Of a DNA stretch of 64,000 nt, positions 24,212 to 32,581 are shown in pieces; the first letter of the stretch is position 1; each line of letters starts with the position of its first letter. The translations under genes were made by a program, and so were the position numbers. Where the stretch lies: the NCBI RefSeq assembly GCF_009601685.2, contig NZ_CP045701.2, positions 4,402,001 to 4,466,000 on the forward strand, given 5' to 3'. This DNA comes from Pseudomonas brassicacearum (GTDB lineage: Bacteria > Pseudomonadota > Gammaproteobacteria > Pseudomonadales > Pseudomonadaceae). The notes below the pieces were generated by a model. That model ran no database searches. It was given only the letters and a program-made list of their open reading frames with translations, and was not told the origin of the DNA.

Positions 24212-24849
24212 GGTGATACTCCGAAATGGTGGGCGAATAAGGTGGATATGTCTTTCAGCTCATCCACGATCACCGTGGCCTCACTGCCGCCATCACGGCG
24301 TAGTGCGGAGTAGCCGAGCGAAGCGACTGCCGCCGCTTCCTTCTGAGAAAGCCCTATGCGCTCGCGCAAGGCGTTCTCGAAAAGTCGAATGTCAGATTTC
24401 ACAGTGAGGATTTGCGCCTCTGGATTCATCCCGAAGGGTACGAAGGAGGCCTCCCAGAGCTCTGCCTCCTTGATGATCCGGACACGGCGGCCGGCGCGCT
24501 CCTCGAAGCTTTCCTTAATGGTGTTGAAGCCTATCGACATGCTGTCGAGAATCTCGGCCTTCATCAGCTCGTAGGCATCGCGTGCATAACTGACCGCAAG
24601 ATTGACCCGGCCTTTAAGCAGCAGGCCGTGGTCGTCCTGGGTGTAGTCGGCAGCGCCGACCAAACGCGTCAGGTCGTGATAGAGCGCAAGCTTCAACTTG
24701 CCACCGCGGGTGGACTTCACTCGAGTAAAAGCACCGGGAAGGATGACGTCATCACCAAGATCAACGTTGTTGAACACCGCTGCGTAACCTTCAAAATTGC
24801 CAGCGTCGTCCACCGTCTTGAGTTCAAACGGGACTTCAAGTTTTGACAT
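24208..24849 (-). CDS. HK97-family prohead protease
   Basis: 213 residues from MSKLEVPFELKTVDDAGNFE. FEGYAAVFNNVDLGDDVILPGAF, LALYHDLTRLVGAA (catalytic His) and AEILDSMSIGFNT (Ser) are the S78 peptidase hallmarks. GGAGAT precedes the ATG at 24849; overlap of 14 bp with the portal gene. Removes the capsid delta domain. Confidence 0.9.
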   Translation of the reverse strand: MSKLEVPFELKTVDDAGNFEGYAAVFNNVDLGDDVILPGAFTRVKSTRGGKLKLALYHDLTRLVGAADYTQDDHGLLLKGRVNLAVSYARDAYELMKAEILDSMSIGFNTIKESFEERAGRRVRIIKEAELWEASFVPFGMNPEAQILTVKSDIRLFENALRERIGLSQKEAAAVASLGYSALRRDGGSEATVIVDELKDISTLFAHHFGVSP

Positions 24850-26050
24850 TGGTCTGCATCTCCCACCGGGTGATCCGGTTGTATTCATCGCCATCCAGGG
24901 GCGTTTGATTTTCCTTTTCGCGGACTTCGTTGATGGTCATCCACCCGGATCCGCCGGAACCACCAAGTGCTGCCTGGTAATAGGCGGCGCGGCCCGCGCT
25001 ATCGGCCCGCAACAAGCCCTCAACGGTAAATTCGACAAATCGGGAGTTTTTTCGATAAACCTTGTCGTTGAACTCATCCTCGACGGCGTCGATGTAGGGC
25101 TTCAGGCCGAAGGTGATAAAGCCAGTGAGTTGCTGCTCAAGGTTTGAGCCCATAATCGAGGTCTTGCCGGCCCTGTTCGCCAGCCAGAGAGGCACGCCGT
25201 AGATACCGGCCAACGCCTCTTCTTGAAACTGCTGGGATTCAATGAACTGAGCATCTTTCTGACTGAGGCCGGCGGGCACGATCTTCGGGTTGCCTTGCAG
25301 AATGGCCATCTTCCCGATGTCATCCACGTCCCCCTGGCGCACGTCCGGGAACTTCTCCATGACCTGGGCCTGCTGCACCTTGGTCAGGAACTGTTCGTAG
25401 ATCACGTATCCGCCGGTAAATCCGCCCTTACGCATGAAGCGCGAGGACCATTGCTGCCCGGCCTTGGCCAAGCCCATGGTTTCCGCCTGGTATTCGATGG
25501 GCGACAGGCCGACGATGCCGTCCAGGCTGAACAACTTGAAATGCAGCATGTTTTCAGGTGAAACGGGGAATCTATCCCCGTCTTTTGGAGTTACCCAGTA
25601 GATCAACTCGTCGTCTGTATCAATCGTGACGGTGTTGCAGTCCAGGGGCACAAATCCGATTGCCTCACCATTGCGGTTGCGCTCAATCAGGGCGAAGGCA
25701 TTACCCCGTAGCGCCATGTTCACCACCACGAACTTCAAGAAGTTCAGCAGCGTCATGTAGGGGTTGGGCTTTCGCAGCAGCTTGAGCTCCCGATCCGTGC
25801 TCTTCACCATCGTTCGAGTGCCAGCGGCCTCGTCGTATAGCTTCAGTGGCAATCCACTCAAAGACTCCGAGAGGATCTTCACGCAGGACCAGACCATGCT
25901 GATCGACAAGGCTGTTTTGGTGGTTACACGGACGCCGGCTTTGGTGCGCTTGCCGCCGACCTCCATGTCCACTTCGACATAGTCGCCTGTGGTCGGGTCG
26001 GTGTACCCGAAAAATCCCCACGTCCGGGGGTTATACCAACGAAATGCCAT
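24836..26050 (-). CDS. HK97-family portal protein
   Basis: 404 residues. SISMVWSCVKILSESLSGLP, LNFLKFVVVNMALRGNAFAL IERN, LSPIEYQAETMGLA and LAGIYGVPLWLA define Phage_portal (HK97 gp3). Twelve-subunit ring through which DNA is packaged. Confidence 0.93.
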   Translation of the reverse strand: MAFRWYNPRTWGFFGYTDPTTGDYVEVDMEVGGKRTKAGVRVTTKTALSISMVWSCVKILSESLSGLPLKLYDEAAGTRTMVKSTDRELKLLRKPNPYMTLLNFLKFVVVNMALRGNAFALIERNRNGEAIGFVPLDCNTVTIDTDDELIYWVTPKDGDRFPVSPENMLHFKLFSLDGIVGLSPIEYQAETMGLAKAGQQWSSRFMRKGGFTGGYVIYEQFLTKVQQAQVMEKFPDVRQGDVDDIGKMAILQGNPKIVPAGLSQKDAQFIESQQFQEEALAGIYGVPLWLANRAGKTSIMGSNLEQQLTGFITFGLKPYIDAVEDEFNDKVYRKNSRFVEFTVEGLLRADSAGRAAYYQAALGGSGGSGWMTINEVREKENQTPLDGDEYNRITRWEMQTNVKT

Positions 26051-26052
26051 GG

Positions 26053-27732
26053 TCAGCCTACTAGTCCGAAAAAGCCGTTATTGAGGTAGTCGTCCATGCC
26101 GCCGAGCGCCTCGGGATTAAGCGAAAGAAGCGAAACGGCGTTGAACGTGGCCATGAGTGGGTCAATTTTCGCGGTGCCCGACGCCTGCTTAGTGATGAGG
26201 AATGCGTTTGCCGAGGGCACGCCTTTCGCGTTACCGCAGGCCCAGGCCATCAGCGGCTGTCCGCAGTGCAAAAACGCGCCCTCAGCAAGCTTGCGCTCGG
26301 TGGTTTTAATCGCCCCGGTGAGCTTCCAGCCCTGAGATATGCCGATAATTTTGTCTTCCTCGACGCCCGCGTCAGCCAGCGCATCAAGCACGGCGCCGAT
26401 GCCAGCGGGGTCAAGGCCAACTTTGTCCAGCAACCCGGCTTGATTGATGCGGGCCACCGTTGCGGCGAGGTGCTCGACGTCATCGCCGATCTTCTTCACC
26501 AGGGTCAGATCACCAACCGCCGCGAGATCCATGAGGCGCGGCGCTTCGGTCTTCCGTCGTGTAAGCACAGATGGGTGAGCGTATGCGTGAGCCCAGTGCA
26601 GCCAGGTGCGCGAGTCACGAACTCGGCCCATGACCGCGAGACCCAGCAGGTCATCAAGGCCACCGCCATCGACACCGACGACGATCACCTCACAACGCTC
26701 GATGAGTGAGTCGAGCGTCAGACCGGCCTCGGCCTGGGGCTCCCAGAAGTCAGCACCGACCCAGCTGTCTGACATAAGCGCCAGACCGATCTCGATGTTG
26801 AGGAATTTGGCAAGAAAGCCACGCACCTCAGCCTCGCCATCCATCTCGGCCTGCATAAACAGGCGTTCTAGGGTGGGCCTGTCCACCGAGTACCCCATAT
26901 TCGGGTTCACCAGGTGGAAATTCTCAGGCCGTCGGGCCTCTCCGCTCTCGATCATCTCGGGCGGAAACTCGTAGATAACAGGCAGGAAGCGCGGATCTTC
27001 GATCCGCCCCTCACGCACACCACGGGCATAGCTCAGTTTCGATCTGAATATGCCGGCCGGAGGCTCGTTTGACTGAGTCGTCAGCCAAATAATGAAGCCC
27101 TCAGGCCTGGACAGCAGGCCCCCAGTAGCCTCACGGATCATATCCGGGGCCTTCACGTTCTTGCCAAACAGCCAGGCCTCATCGATCAGCACCCCAACGG
27201 CTTTTTTGCCACCGACCACATCGCTATCCGCTGCAACCACTTTCAACGTGGCACCGGTCTCGCGATGCGTGATCAGCTTCAGGTGCGGCTGGACGTGAAG
27301 CAGATCGCTCAGTTCTTCATCATGCTTGACCATTGCCGCGCAAGGCTTGAACGCGTTGTCGGCAATTTCCTTGGTCGGGGCCAGGATGATGAACTCGGCT
27401 TCCAGCCGCCAGTTGCGAATGAGCGCGGTCAGCATGATCGCCGCAGCAATCGTCGACTTGGAGTTCTTCTTCGGGATGCAGAGGAAGTACTCGCTGATCA
27501 GGCGGTGGCCTGTCTCGCTGTTGTAGCTACCAAAAATTGCCCCGGCAAAGTCGATAACCCAAGGCGCGCATGCTGATTCAATTGTCGGACAACCTGGCGC
27601 GTCGACGATCTTCAGGGAGCGAAAGACTTCGAGGCCTTCTTCAGCTTCGGCCGGGAAAAGGGGTGGTGGAATTATTGATTCGCCGGCAGAGAGGCGCCGC
27701 CACCAGTCCGGGCAGGCAGTTGTCCATTGCAT
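26053..27732 (-). CDS. terL: Terminase large subunit
   Basis: 559 residues. ATPase: IPKKNSKSTIAAAIMLTALI is the degenerate Walker A (near residue 90) and GVLIDEAWLFG the Walker B. Nuclease: VVGVDGGGLDDLLGLAVMGR supplies acidic metal ligands. HK97/terminase_1 family. Two bases between its stop and the portal start. Confidence 0.93.
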   Translation of the reverse strand: MQWTTACPDWWRRLSAGESIIPPPLFPAEAEEGLEVFRSLKIVDAPGCPTIESACAPWVIDFAGAIFGSYNSETGHRLISEYFLCIPKKNSKSTIAAAIMLTALIRNWRLEAEFIILAPTKEIADNAFKPCAAMVKHDEELSDLLHVQPHLKLITHRETGATLKVVAADSDVVGGKKAVGVLIDEAWLFGKNVKAPDMIREATGGLLSRPEGFIIWLTTQSNEPPAGIFRSKLSYARGVREGRIEDPRFLPVIYEFPPEMIESGEARRPENFHLVNPNMGYSVDRPTLERLFMQAEMDGEAEVRGFLAKFLNIEIGLALMSDSWVGADFWEPQAEAGLTLDSLIERCEVIVVGVDGGGLDDLLGLAVMGRVRDSRTWLHWAHAYAHPSVLTRRKTEAPRLMDLAAVGDLTLVKKIGDDVEHLAATVARINQAGLLDKVGLDPAGIGAVLDALADAGVEEDKIIGISQGWKLTGAIKTTERKLAEGAFLHCGQPLMAWACGNAKGVPSANAFLITKQASGTAKIDPLMATFNAVSLLSLNPEALGGMDDYLNNGFFGLVG

Positions 27733-27735
27733 CGG

Positions 27736-28224
27736 CTACCTCTTCACTACAGTGAGCGGCGGCTTACCCGCCGCATACTTGCCTTTTCCAGCCTCTTTCG
27801 CGGCCTCTGCCTTGATATCTTTCTTGCCGGCCTCCCCTTTCTTGCCGTGCACGTAGGGCACGGCTGTCTGAGCTGCGTTTCGCCGGTCGAAAATTTTGGC
27901 CCTGGGCTCATTCATAAGAGCCAACAGCCATGCGAGAGGATCTTCAGTGGTAGGCAGACAGTCGAGGTACTCACCACTGGTCTCCTCCTGTTCAGGAGCC
28001 TGGTCGTCGACGGTCGGTTTCTGTTTGCGCTGCTTTTCGGGTTTAACACTCAGCTCTGATCGGCGAGCAAGGATTGCGCTGCAAATCTTTGGATCGTTGG
28101 CCCAGCGCGAGCCGGCGGCGGAAGCCGTGGAAGCCTTGCAGCCTGCGGCTTCAGCCGCTTCTTTGTTTGACGCGCCACGGGCCTTAGCGTCAACAAACTG
28201 TCGTTGTTTGTCTGTTAACACCAT
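27736..28224 (-). CDS. terS: Terminase small subunit
   Basis: 162 residues from MVLTDKQRQFVDAKARGASN KEAAEAAG, an N-terminal DNA-binding helix-turn-helix of the terminase_2 type; Lys-rich C-terminus. AAGG ten bases before the ATG at 28224. Recognises the packaging site. Confidence 0.85.
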   Translation of the reverse strand: MVLTDKQRQFVDAKARGASNKEAAEAAGCKASTASAAGSRWANDPKICSAILARRSELSVKPEKQRKQKPTVDDQAPEQEETSGEYLDCLPTTEDPLAWLLALMNEPRAKIFDRRNAAQTAVPYVHGKKGEAGKKDIKAEAAKEAGKGKYAAGKPPLTVVKR

Positions 28225-28383
28225 TAACAAAATACCTTGGGGTCGGGAAAAAAAGTGCAAATGGGATCGGGCGCGGTCTGGAAGCGATTCACCCCCTATA
28301 TTTAGACCCCCCCCTCCATAGAACCTCTCAATCGCACCATTTTGGTGCGTAAAGGATGGGAATTCCTCGCATTTGGCAACCGG
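28225..28383. other. Candidate cos/packaging region
   Basis: Gap between HNH and terS. It contains C-runs (about 28307-28317), cgcacca-ttt-tggtgcg (28333-28349) and A-rich flanks. The HNH-terS-terL order usually marks cos phages, with the site beside terS, so this is the best place for it; the cut position cannot be read from sequence. Confidence 0.4.
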
Positions 28384-28725
28384 TTACCACGAACTCGAGC
28401 CCGCTGCCTCCTCGGCTTGCTTGACCGAGTCATGGCACGGCTTGCACAGGGTCTGCCAGTTGTTCCGATCCCAGAACAGGGTCATGTCACCACGGTGAGC
28501 CTCGATGTGGTCGACGACTGAGCCCGCTGTCACTCGACCGAGTCGCTCGCAGTAGACGCAGAGCGGGTGGGCATGAAGCCATCCCTCGCGAGCCTTCTGC
28601 CACTTGTAGCCGTAGCCACGCTGGGCGGCCGTTTCCTTGGTGGCTCGCCATGAGTTCGTGTTGACGGCCACAAGACGATCAGGCTGGGTCTTGACCCTGT
28701 TTGCCAGCGTCTTCAGCCTTCCCAT
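28384..28725 (-). CDS. HNH endonuclease (packaging-associated)
   Basis: 113 residues from MGRLKTLANRVKTQPDRLVA. RGYGYKWQKAREGWLHAHPL CVYC ... VVDHIEAHRGDMTLFWDRNN WQTLCKPCHDSVK: two CxxC pairs and the DH...N...H HNH core. GGAG ten bases before the ATG at 28725. HNH proteins of this type boost terminase cleavage in HK97-like cos phages. Confidence 0.88.
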   Translation of the reverse strand: MGRLKTLANRVKTQPDRLVAVNTNSWRATKETAAQRGYGYKWQKAREGWLHAHPLCVYCERLGRVTAGSVVDHIEAHRGDMTLFWDRNNWQTLCKPCHDSVKQAEEAAGSSSW

Positions 28726-28839
28726 CAGGTGGCGCTCCATCATGCGGTTTCGTTGAAAGAACTGAGGCTGCACGCTCTGCTGCGATCCTCAGCCACTTGA
28801 CCGCTCTGGCTCGGCGTGCGGCACACCCAGTGCAGGCCA

Positions 28840-29172
28840 TCACTCGGCCTTACGGCTGGGCAACTTGAAGTCAGTCACCCTGTCGGCAATAGAGCGAATC
28901 TTCTCGACGCCAAGGAAGCCAACCCAGCCACCAACGAAGGTAGCCATGCTCTGTGGGAGCGAGAAGAACTCAAGCCCGCTGATGATCGTCAGGGCGAGCC
29001 CGCCACAGATCGCGCCTTCCACAATCATCTGGCGTCGCGTGCCGCCACCATAGGTGATCCTCAGCACAGCCATCGCGCAGGACAACGAGGCGGCGTAGAG
29101 GATTGGTGAATGCTGGCTCAACCACGCAAGCGCTATCGCCCAGGTGTCTGGTTTGTCTGGCATGTTCGGCAT
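28840..29172 (-). CDS. Holin
   Basis: 110 residues. Hydrophobic helices at about 18-38 (SPILYAASLSCAMAVLRITY), 48-68 (MIVEGAICGGLALTIISGLE) and 75-92, with a charged tail: class I-type phage_holin_3 layout. GGGAGG before the ATG at 29172. Controls endolysin release, although the endolysin lies 21 kb away at the other end of the late operon. Confidence 0.8.
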   Translation of the reverse strand: MPNMPDKPDTWAIALAWLSQHSPILYAASLSCAMAVLRITYGGGTRRQMIVEGAICGGLALTIISGLEFFSLPQSMATFVGGWVGFLGVEKIRSIADRVTDFKLPSRKAE

Positions 29173-29260
29173 CTCAGCTTCCTCCCTTTCGGGGAGCGGA
29201 TATATCCGACTCCAAGGGCACTCCCAGTTCGGAACGATGGGTGTGAAGGAGCCGAAAACG

Positions 29261-29285
29261 AAAAAGCCCCGCAAGGTGCGGGGCT
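29261..29285 (-). terminator. Terminator upstream of holin
   Basis: agccccgc-accttg-gcggggct; leftward it ends in TTTTTCGTTTT. It separates the small-gene pair from the holin and late operon. Confidence 0.7.
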
Positions 29286-29300
29286 ATGTCAATTGCTTTA

Positions 29301-29561
29301 TTACTTGGTTAAGAGATATGTGATGAAAGTGGCAAGCAATGCGCCAATCGTACCGACCACTATCTTCGTGAGATTACTCAAGCAGAAATCCCGAACTCGC
29401 TTTGAAGGCGAAGCAGGATCGACTTGCGCACCAACCCCGACTTCGCATCGATCTGCGGTCAACACACCAACCTTTCCGCTCGCTTTAAGCATCGTCTCAG
29501 AAGTTGTCTTGCAATTTGTGAGGGTGGCCTTGTCTGCGCTTTCGATATCAAACATAGGCAT
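29301..29561 (-). CDS. Small tail-anchored protein, partner of upstream gene
   Basis: About 86 residues, starting ATGCCTATG inside the end of the upstream gene (overlap 14 bp). N-terminal soluble part (FDIESADKATLTNCKTTSET MLKASGKVGVLTADRCEVG) and one C-terminal membrane helix (IVVGTIGALLATFITYLL) that leaves the protein in the cytoplasm. Family not recognised. Coupled translation says it works with the upstream protein. Confidence 0.6.
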   Translation of the reverse strand: MPMFDIESADKATLTNCKTTSETMLKASGKVGVLTADRCEVGVGAQVDPASPSKRVRDFCLSNLTKIVVGTIGALLATFITYLLTK

Positions 29562-29829
29562 TTGCAATACTCTTCACCAGGTCAAGAGGCGGCGCATCCC
29601 ATTTCATCGAAGCCTTCAAGGGCTCCTGATGCCGTAGATTTTGGGCGTCGATCGAGGTCCAACCAGTTCCTTTAACAGCGGTCGTGACGTTTAAGAAATC
29701 AGAGTCTTTGATCACACCGTTTGAGTTGATCATATGAATACCGACATCGATACCCTCACCAACAAATCCGGTAACTTCGCAATCAATACAGCGACTCAGA
29801 ACAATGCCCGTCGTAGTCATTCGATGCAC
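29548..29829 (-). CDS. Small beta-helix-like protein, unknown
   Basis: 93 residues. TTTGIVLSRCIDCEVTGFVG, GIHMINSNGVIKDSDFLNVT and TSIDAQNLRHQ have the short repeating strands of a right-handed beta-helix rung. No signal peptide. Likely one unit with the tail-anchored protein. Flanked by terminators on both sides (29261 and 29903), so the pair is a separate cassette with its own promoter, probably cargo. Confidence 0.55.
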   Translation of the reverse strand: MHRMTTTGIVLSRCIDCEVTGFVGEGIDVGIHMINSNGVIKDSDFLNVTTAVKGTGWTSIDAQNLRHQEPLKASMKWDAPPLDLVKSIANAYV

Positions 29830-29902
29830 CCCTGAGAAGAGAGAGCCATCAATTTAACACATCCAACACGAGCCATATGGTTTTGCCGGGGACCACAAAA
29901 GC

Positions 29903-29930
29903 AAAAGCCCAGCATGATGGCTGGGCTTTA
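29903..29930. terminator. Bidirectional-looking terminator
   Basis: aaagcccagc-atgat-ggctgggcttt; closes the leftward early operon about 70 bp after its last gene. Confidence 0.7.
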
Positions 29931-29997
29931 TTTGTCGACTCTCATAACGCGCAAGATCGACATGATGGAGTTAATTTACGGCCAGTCGGCCATCAGG

Positions 29998-30561
29998 TCA
30001 AGCGGCATCGACAAAGATTTGTTCACGGTCGAATATCTCAGTGGCGTGGATCACGGCCTGCTCCTCAAGAGATTCTAGCCGCTTGTGAATTCCGCTTCGC
30101 CAGTTGCGGCGCGTGCGTTCTGGGGACCCCGCCAAGTCCCAGGTATTCATGTCGTAGAACTCGGCGGGCAACACGATCATGTCTGTGGATCGCTTCCCCA
30201 CCTGCACGCCCCTCAGCTTCGGTATCGCCCAGGCCGTCAGCGCCTTATAGATGAACAGCTGAGGTGCCGGCGAAACCATGCGGGCCACCAGCCTGCCGAT
30301 CGCACTGACCTTGTTGGCCTTGTGCGTCGAATACTTGGCCACCAGCACGTCCCACTGCGCCGGCTCAAGCTGGCGGTGCAGTAGCGCATACAGGCAGCAG
30401 TCGTAATCGAACTTGTCCCGCACTGACAGCGTGCTGCCGGTTCCACCCTGGCGAAGGTCTGCGTCGATCAGTTTCTGCCAGGACTGCTTGGTGCTGTTGT
30501 CGATGTTGTCCGCTGCCAGCACCCGCACCAGGGTGCCCATCACGTCCTTATACATACCCAT
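29998..30561 (-). CDS. Conserved Pseudomonas phage protein in late-regulator position
   Basis: 187 residues (TLVRVLAADNIDNSTKQSWQ KLIDADLRQGG ... FDYDCCLYALLHRQLEPAQW ... VLPAEFYDMNTWDLAGSPER TRRNWRSGI). Known as a recurrent uncharacterised protein in Pseudomonas temperate phages. It is the last gene of the leftward early operon, where lambdoid phages keep Q, and the intra-operon terminators downstream call for an antiterminator; so a Q-like role is possible but only inferred. Confidence 0.65.
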   Translation of the reverse strand: MGMYKDVMGTLVRVLAADNIDNSTKQSWQKLIDADLRQGGTGSTLSVRDKFDYDCCLYALLHRQLEPAQWDVLVAKYSTHKANKVSAIGRLVARMVSPAPQLFIYKALTAWAIPKLRGVQVGKRSTDMIVLPAEFYDMNTWDLAGSPERTRRNWRSGIHKRLESLEEQAVIHATEIFDREQIFVDAA

Positions 30562-30564
30562 GGC

Positions 30565-30873
30565 TCAATCCCCTGTGTAGTTGGTGCCGCCGGCACCGCG
30601 GCGGTTGTTCTCGCTGTATTGGCCCTGGGCCCCGCCAATGCCGCCGCTCGACTGGTTGCGGCTACGGCGAACCAACAGGCCCAGCTGGATAACCAGGTCC
30701 TGCATCAGAAGGGGCTCCAGCGTCTCGGCGTGGACGAACCCGGACGAGTGACAGCCGATGCATTCGAGTTGATGGAAGACGCCCCGGATCAGGCCGGCGC
30801 CATGGCAGGAAGGACACTCGGTCAGCGGGATCAGACAACGCACAAAGGCGGGGCCATGCTGCTTTTTGATCAT
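30565..30873 (-). CDS. DnaJ-type zinc-finger protein
   Basis: 102 residues. LTECPSCHGAGLIRG ... LECIGCHSSGFV contains two CxxCxxxG units like the DnaJ central zinc domain; the rest is disordered (GGIGGAQGQYSENNRRGAGG). Four bases from the next gene and overlapping the recombinase stop. Phage zinc-ribbons here may help late regulation or replication. Confidence 0.65.
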   Translation of the reverse strand: MIKKQHGPAFVRCLIPLTECPSCHGAGLIRGVFHQLECIGCHSSGFVHAETLEPLLMQDLVIQLGLLVRRSRNQSSGGIGGAQGQYSENNRRGAGGTNYTGD

Positions 30874-32168
30874 TTTGAAACCTCGCCATTAACAATGTTA
30901 GGAACAGCCGTGCAGCCCGCGCCGTTACTGGTCTGCGCGGGGTTATGCGAATCTTCAAATTGGGCACCTGTCAGGTTGTGAATCGCCTGAAAGCCACGCT
31001 CATCTAACCAAGCGTGCCACTTCTCCAGCGCCTTCAACCGCTGCTCCCGGGCCTGGGTGTTGATGTAGGTCGAGGCGATCTTGCCCAGCGAGTGGTTGAG
31101 CAGCATCTCGCCGATGTGGCCGTCGATCCCGAGGTCCGTCCAGGCGGTGCGCGCCACTTTACGAAGGTCATGGCTGGTCCACTCACCCTGGCCAAGGCGC
31201 GTGAATACTGCGCTGGCCTGGCCTTCACTCAGCGACCGGCCACGGCGCGACGGGAACAGGTAGATGCCGTCATAGCCCGTGGCGATTTGGGTGGCGCGGT
31301 ACCGGGTCAACAGGGCCTTGGCCTGGGCCGTCAGTGGCAGACGATGCTCGGTGCGGGTCTTCGTGTGCTCAGCCGGGAGGAACCACTCGCCATCGGCCAG
31401 GGAGATGTCAGGCCAGCGCGCCATGCGAGTCTCACCAACCCGGGTGCCATGGCAGAGCATCATCAGCGCGAGCATCGCCTCGGCAGGTTGCTCCTCGAAC
31501 CGCTCGGCCAGGGCAGGGACCAGCTCCACCAGGTGCACACCACGCAGCCGGGCGGCCTTGGGCATGATCTTGGCCTTGGTGAAGTCCACAAACTTCAGCC
31601 CGGCCACCGGGTTGGTGTCGATCAGCCCCAGTTTGTGCGCCTGGCGGAACGCGACCACCAACAGGCCGAAGAGCTGCCGAACGTAGGACAGCGACAGCAC
31701 CTCCTGAGCGGGCCACATCAGCAGCTTGTCCAGTACAGGCGCCGAGACCTCACGGATGGGCAGGCTGGCCAGGCGCGGGCGCAAGTGGCAGGCAATGGCC
31801 GACTTGGCGCCGGTCTTGCGCTTGGCCGAAAGCGAGCGGTCGCGCCCCATCCGGTCACCGTACCAGTCCAGCAACTGGCCAACCGTGGACAGTCCGCCCA
31901 GGGCAGCGGTCGCCGATGGATCGTGCAGCAGGCGCAGGCGCAGCGCGGGCAGCTCGGCCAGTACCGCCGCCGCGCCCAGATCGGGGAAGCGTGCGATCTG
32001 TTTCCATGCCTTGCCTTTGACCAGGTACCAGGAACCCCGCTGCCGGTCCTGGCCGAAGCGCAGATACAGGCCAGGGTGACGTGGGTCGCGCAGGTCATGC
32101 ACGGCTGGGTCAGCGGCCTGGCGCCGGATCTCGGCATCGCTGAACTTCACTACGCGGGTCTTGCTCAT
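30870..32168 (-). CDS. Second tyrosine recombinase inside the early operon
   Basis: 432 residues. N-terminal DUF4102-like part (DPAVHDLRDPRHPGLYLRFG), SAM-like core (about 90-190), C-terminal catalytic domain with CHGTRVGETRMARW (Arg), TKTRTEHRLPL (Lys), SHDLRKVARTAW (HxxR), LLNHSLGKIASTYINTQ (His, Tyr): all catalytic residues present. ATGA-type overlaps with neighbours show it is a real early-operon gene, not an insertion. Since a dedicated integrase lies at attR, this may resolve replication intermediates or multimers (inference). Confidence 0.85.
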   Translation of the reverse strand: MSKTRVVKFSDAEIRRQAADPAVHDLRDPRHPGLYLRFGQDRQRGSWYLVKGKAWKQIARFPDLGAAAVLAELPALRLRLLHDPSATAALGGLSTVGQLLDWYGDRMGRDRSLSAKRKTGAKSAIACHLRPRLASLPIREVSAPVLDKLLMWPAQEVLSLSYVRQLFGLLVVAFRQAHKLGLIDTNPVAGLKFVDFTKAKIMPKAARLRGVHLVELVPALAERFEEQPAEAMLALMMLCHGTRVGETRMARWPDISLADGEWFLPAEHTKTRTEHRLPLTAQAKALLTRYRATQIATGYDGIYLFPSRRGRSLSEGQASAVFTRLGQGEWTSHDLRKVARTAWTDLGIDGHIGEMLLNHSLGKIASTYINTQAREQRLKALEKWHAWLDERGFQAIHNLTGAQFEDSHNPAQTSNGAGCTAVPNIVNGEVSK

Positions 32169-32581
32169 GCCGCAACCCCCGTCGGTGGTTGAAGTAAATA
32201 GGCCCGGATCGCTTCGAGCGCATCGATATGCCCACGGCAGACGATCGCGAGATAGCCTTGCTCGGTAAGCGCTTGGATGTACGCGTCCTGGCTGGCCGAG
32301 ACGGCAGCATCGAACGGCGGCATGGCCTTGAACTCGATGTACAACCCGAAATACCCGCCCCGGGCCATAGGCAGCACCAGGTCAGGAACGCCTGCCTTGA
32401 CGCCCTGCTCTTTCAGCTTGATCGCCACCAGCTTGTGCCGGTGCCCGCCGTTCGGGACGTGGTAGATCAGTTTCGCGGCCGCCGGGTAACGCAGGGTGAC
32501 CTCCTTCAGCAACGCAGCCTGCTCCAGGCCTTCCCGGTCGATGGATTTGGCGCGCTTCGGCTTCAATCCAAACGCCTTCAT
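32165..32581 (-). CDS. VRR-NUC nuclease domain protein
   Basis: 138 residues. EGLEQAALLKEVTLRYPAAA KLIYHVPNGG, KLKEQGVKAGVPDLVLPMARGG and YIEFKAMPPF give the PD-(D/E)xK core (D, ExK) of VRR-NUC nucleases; a stand-alone VRR-NUC is usual in phage replication modules, where Holliday-junction or flap cleavage is proposed. ATGA overlap with the upstream gene. Confidence 0.85.
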   Translation of the reverse strand: MKAFGLKPKRAKSIDREGLEQAALLKEVTLRYPAAAKLIYHVPNGGHRHKLVAIKLKEQGVKAGVPDLVLPMARGGYFGLYIEFKAMPPFDAAVSASQDAYIQALTEQGYLAIVCRGHIDALEAIRAYLLQPPTGVAA

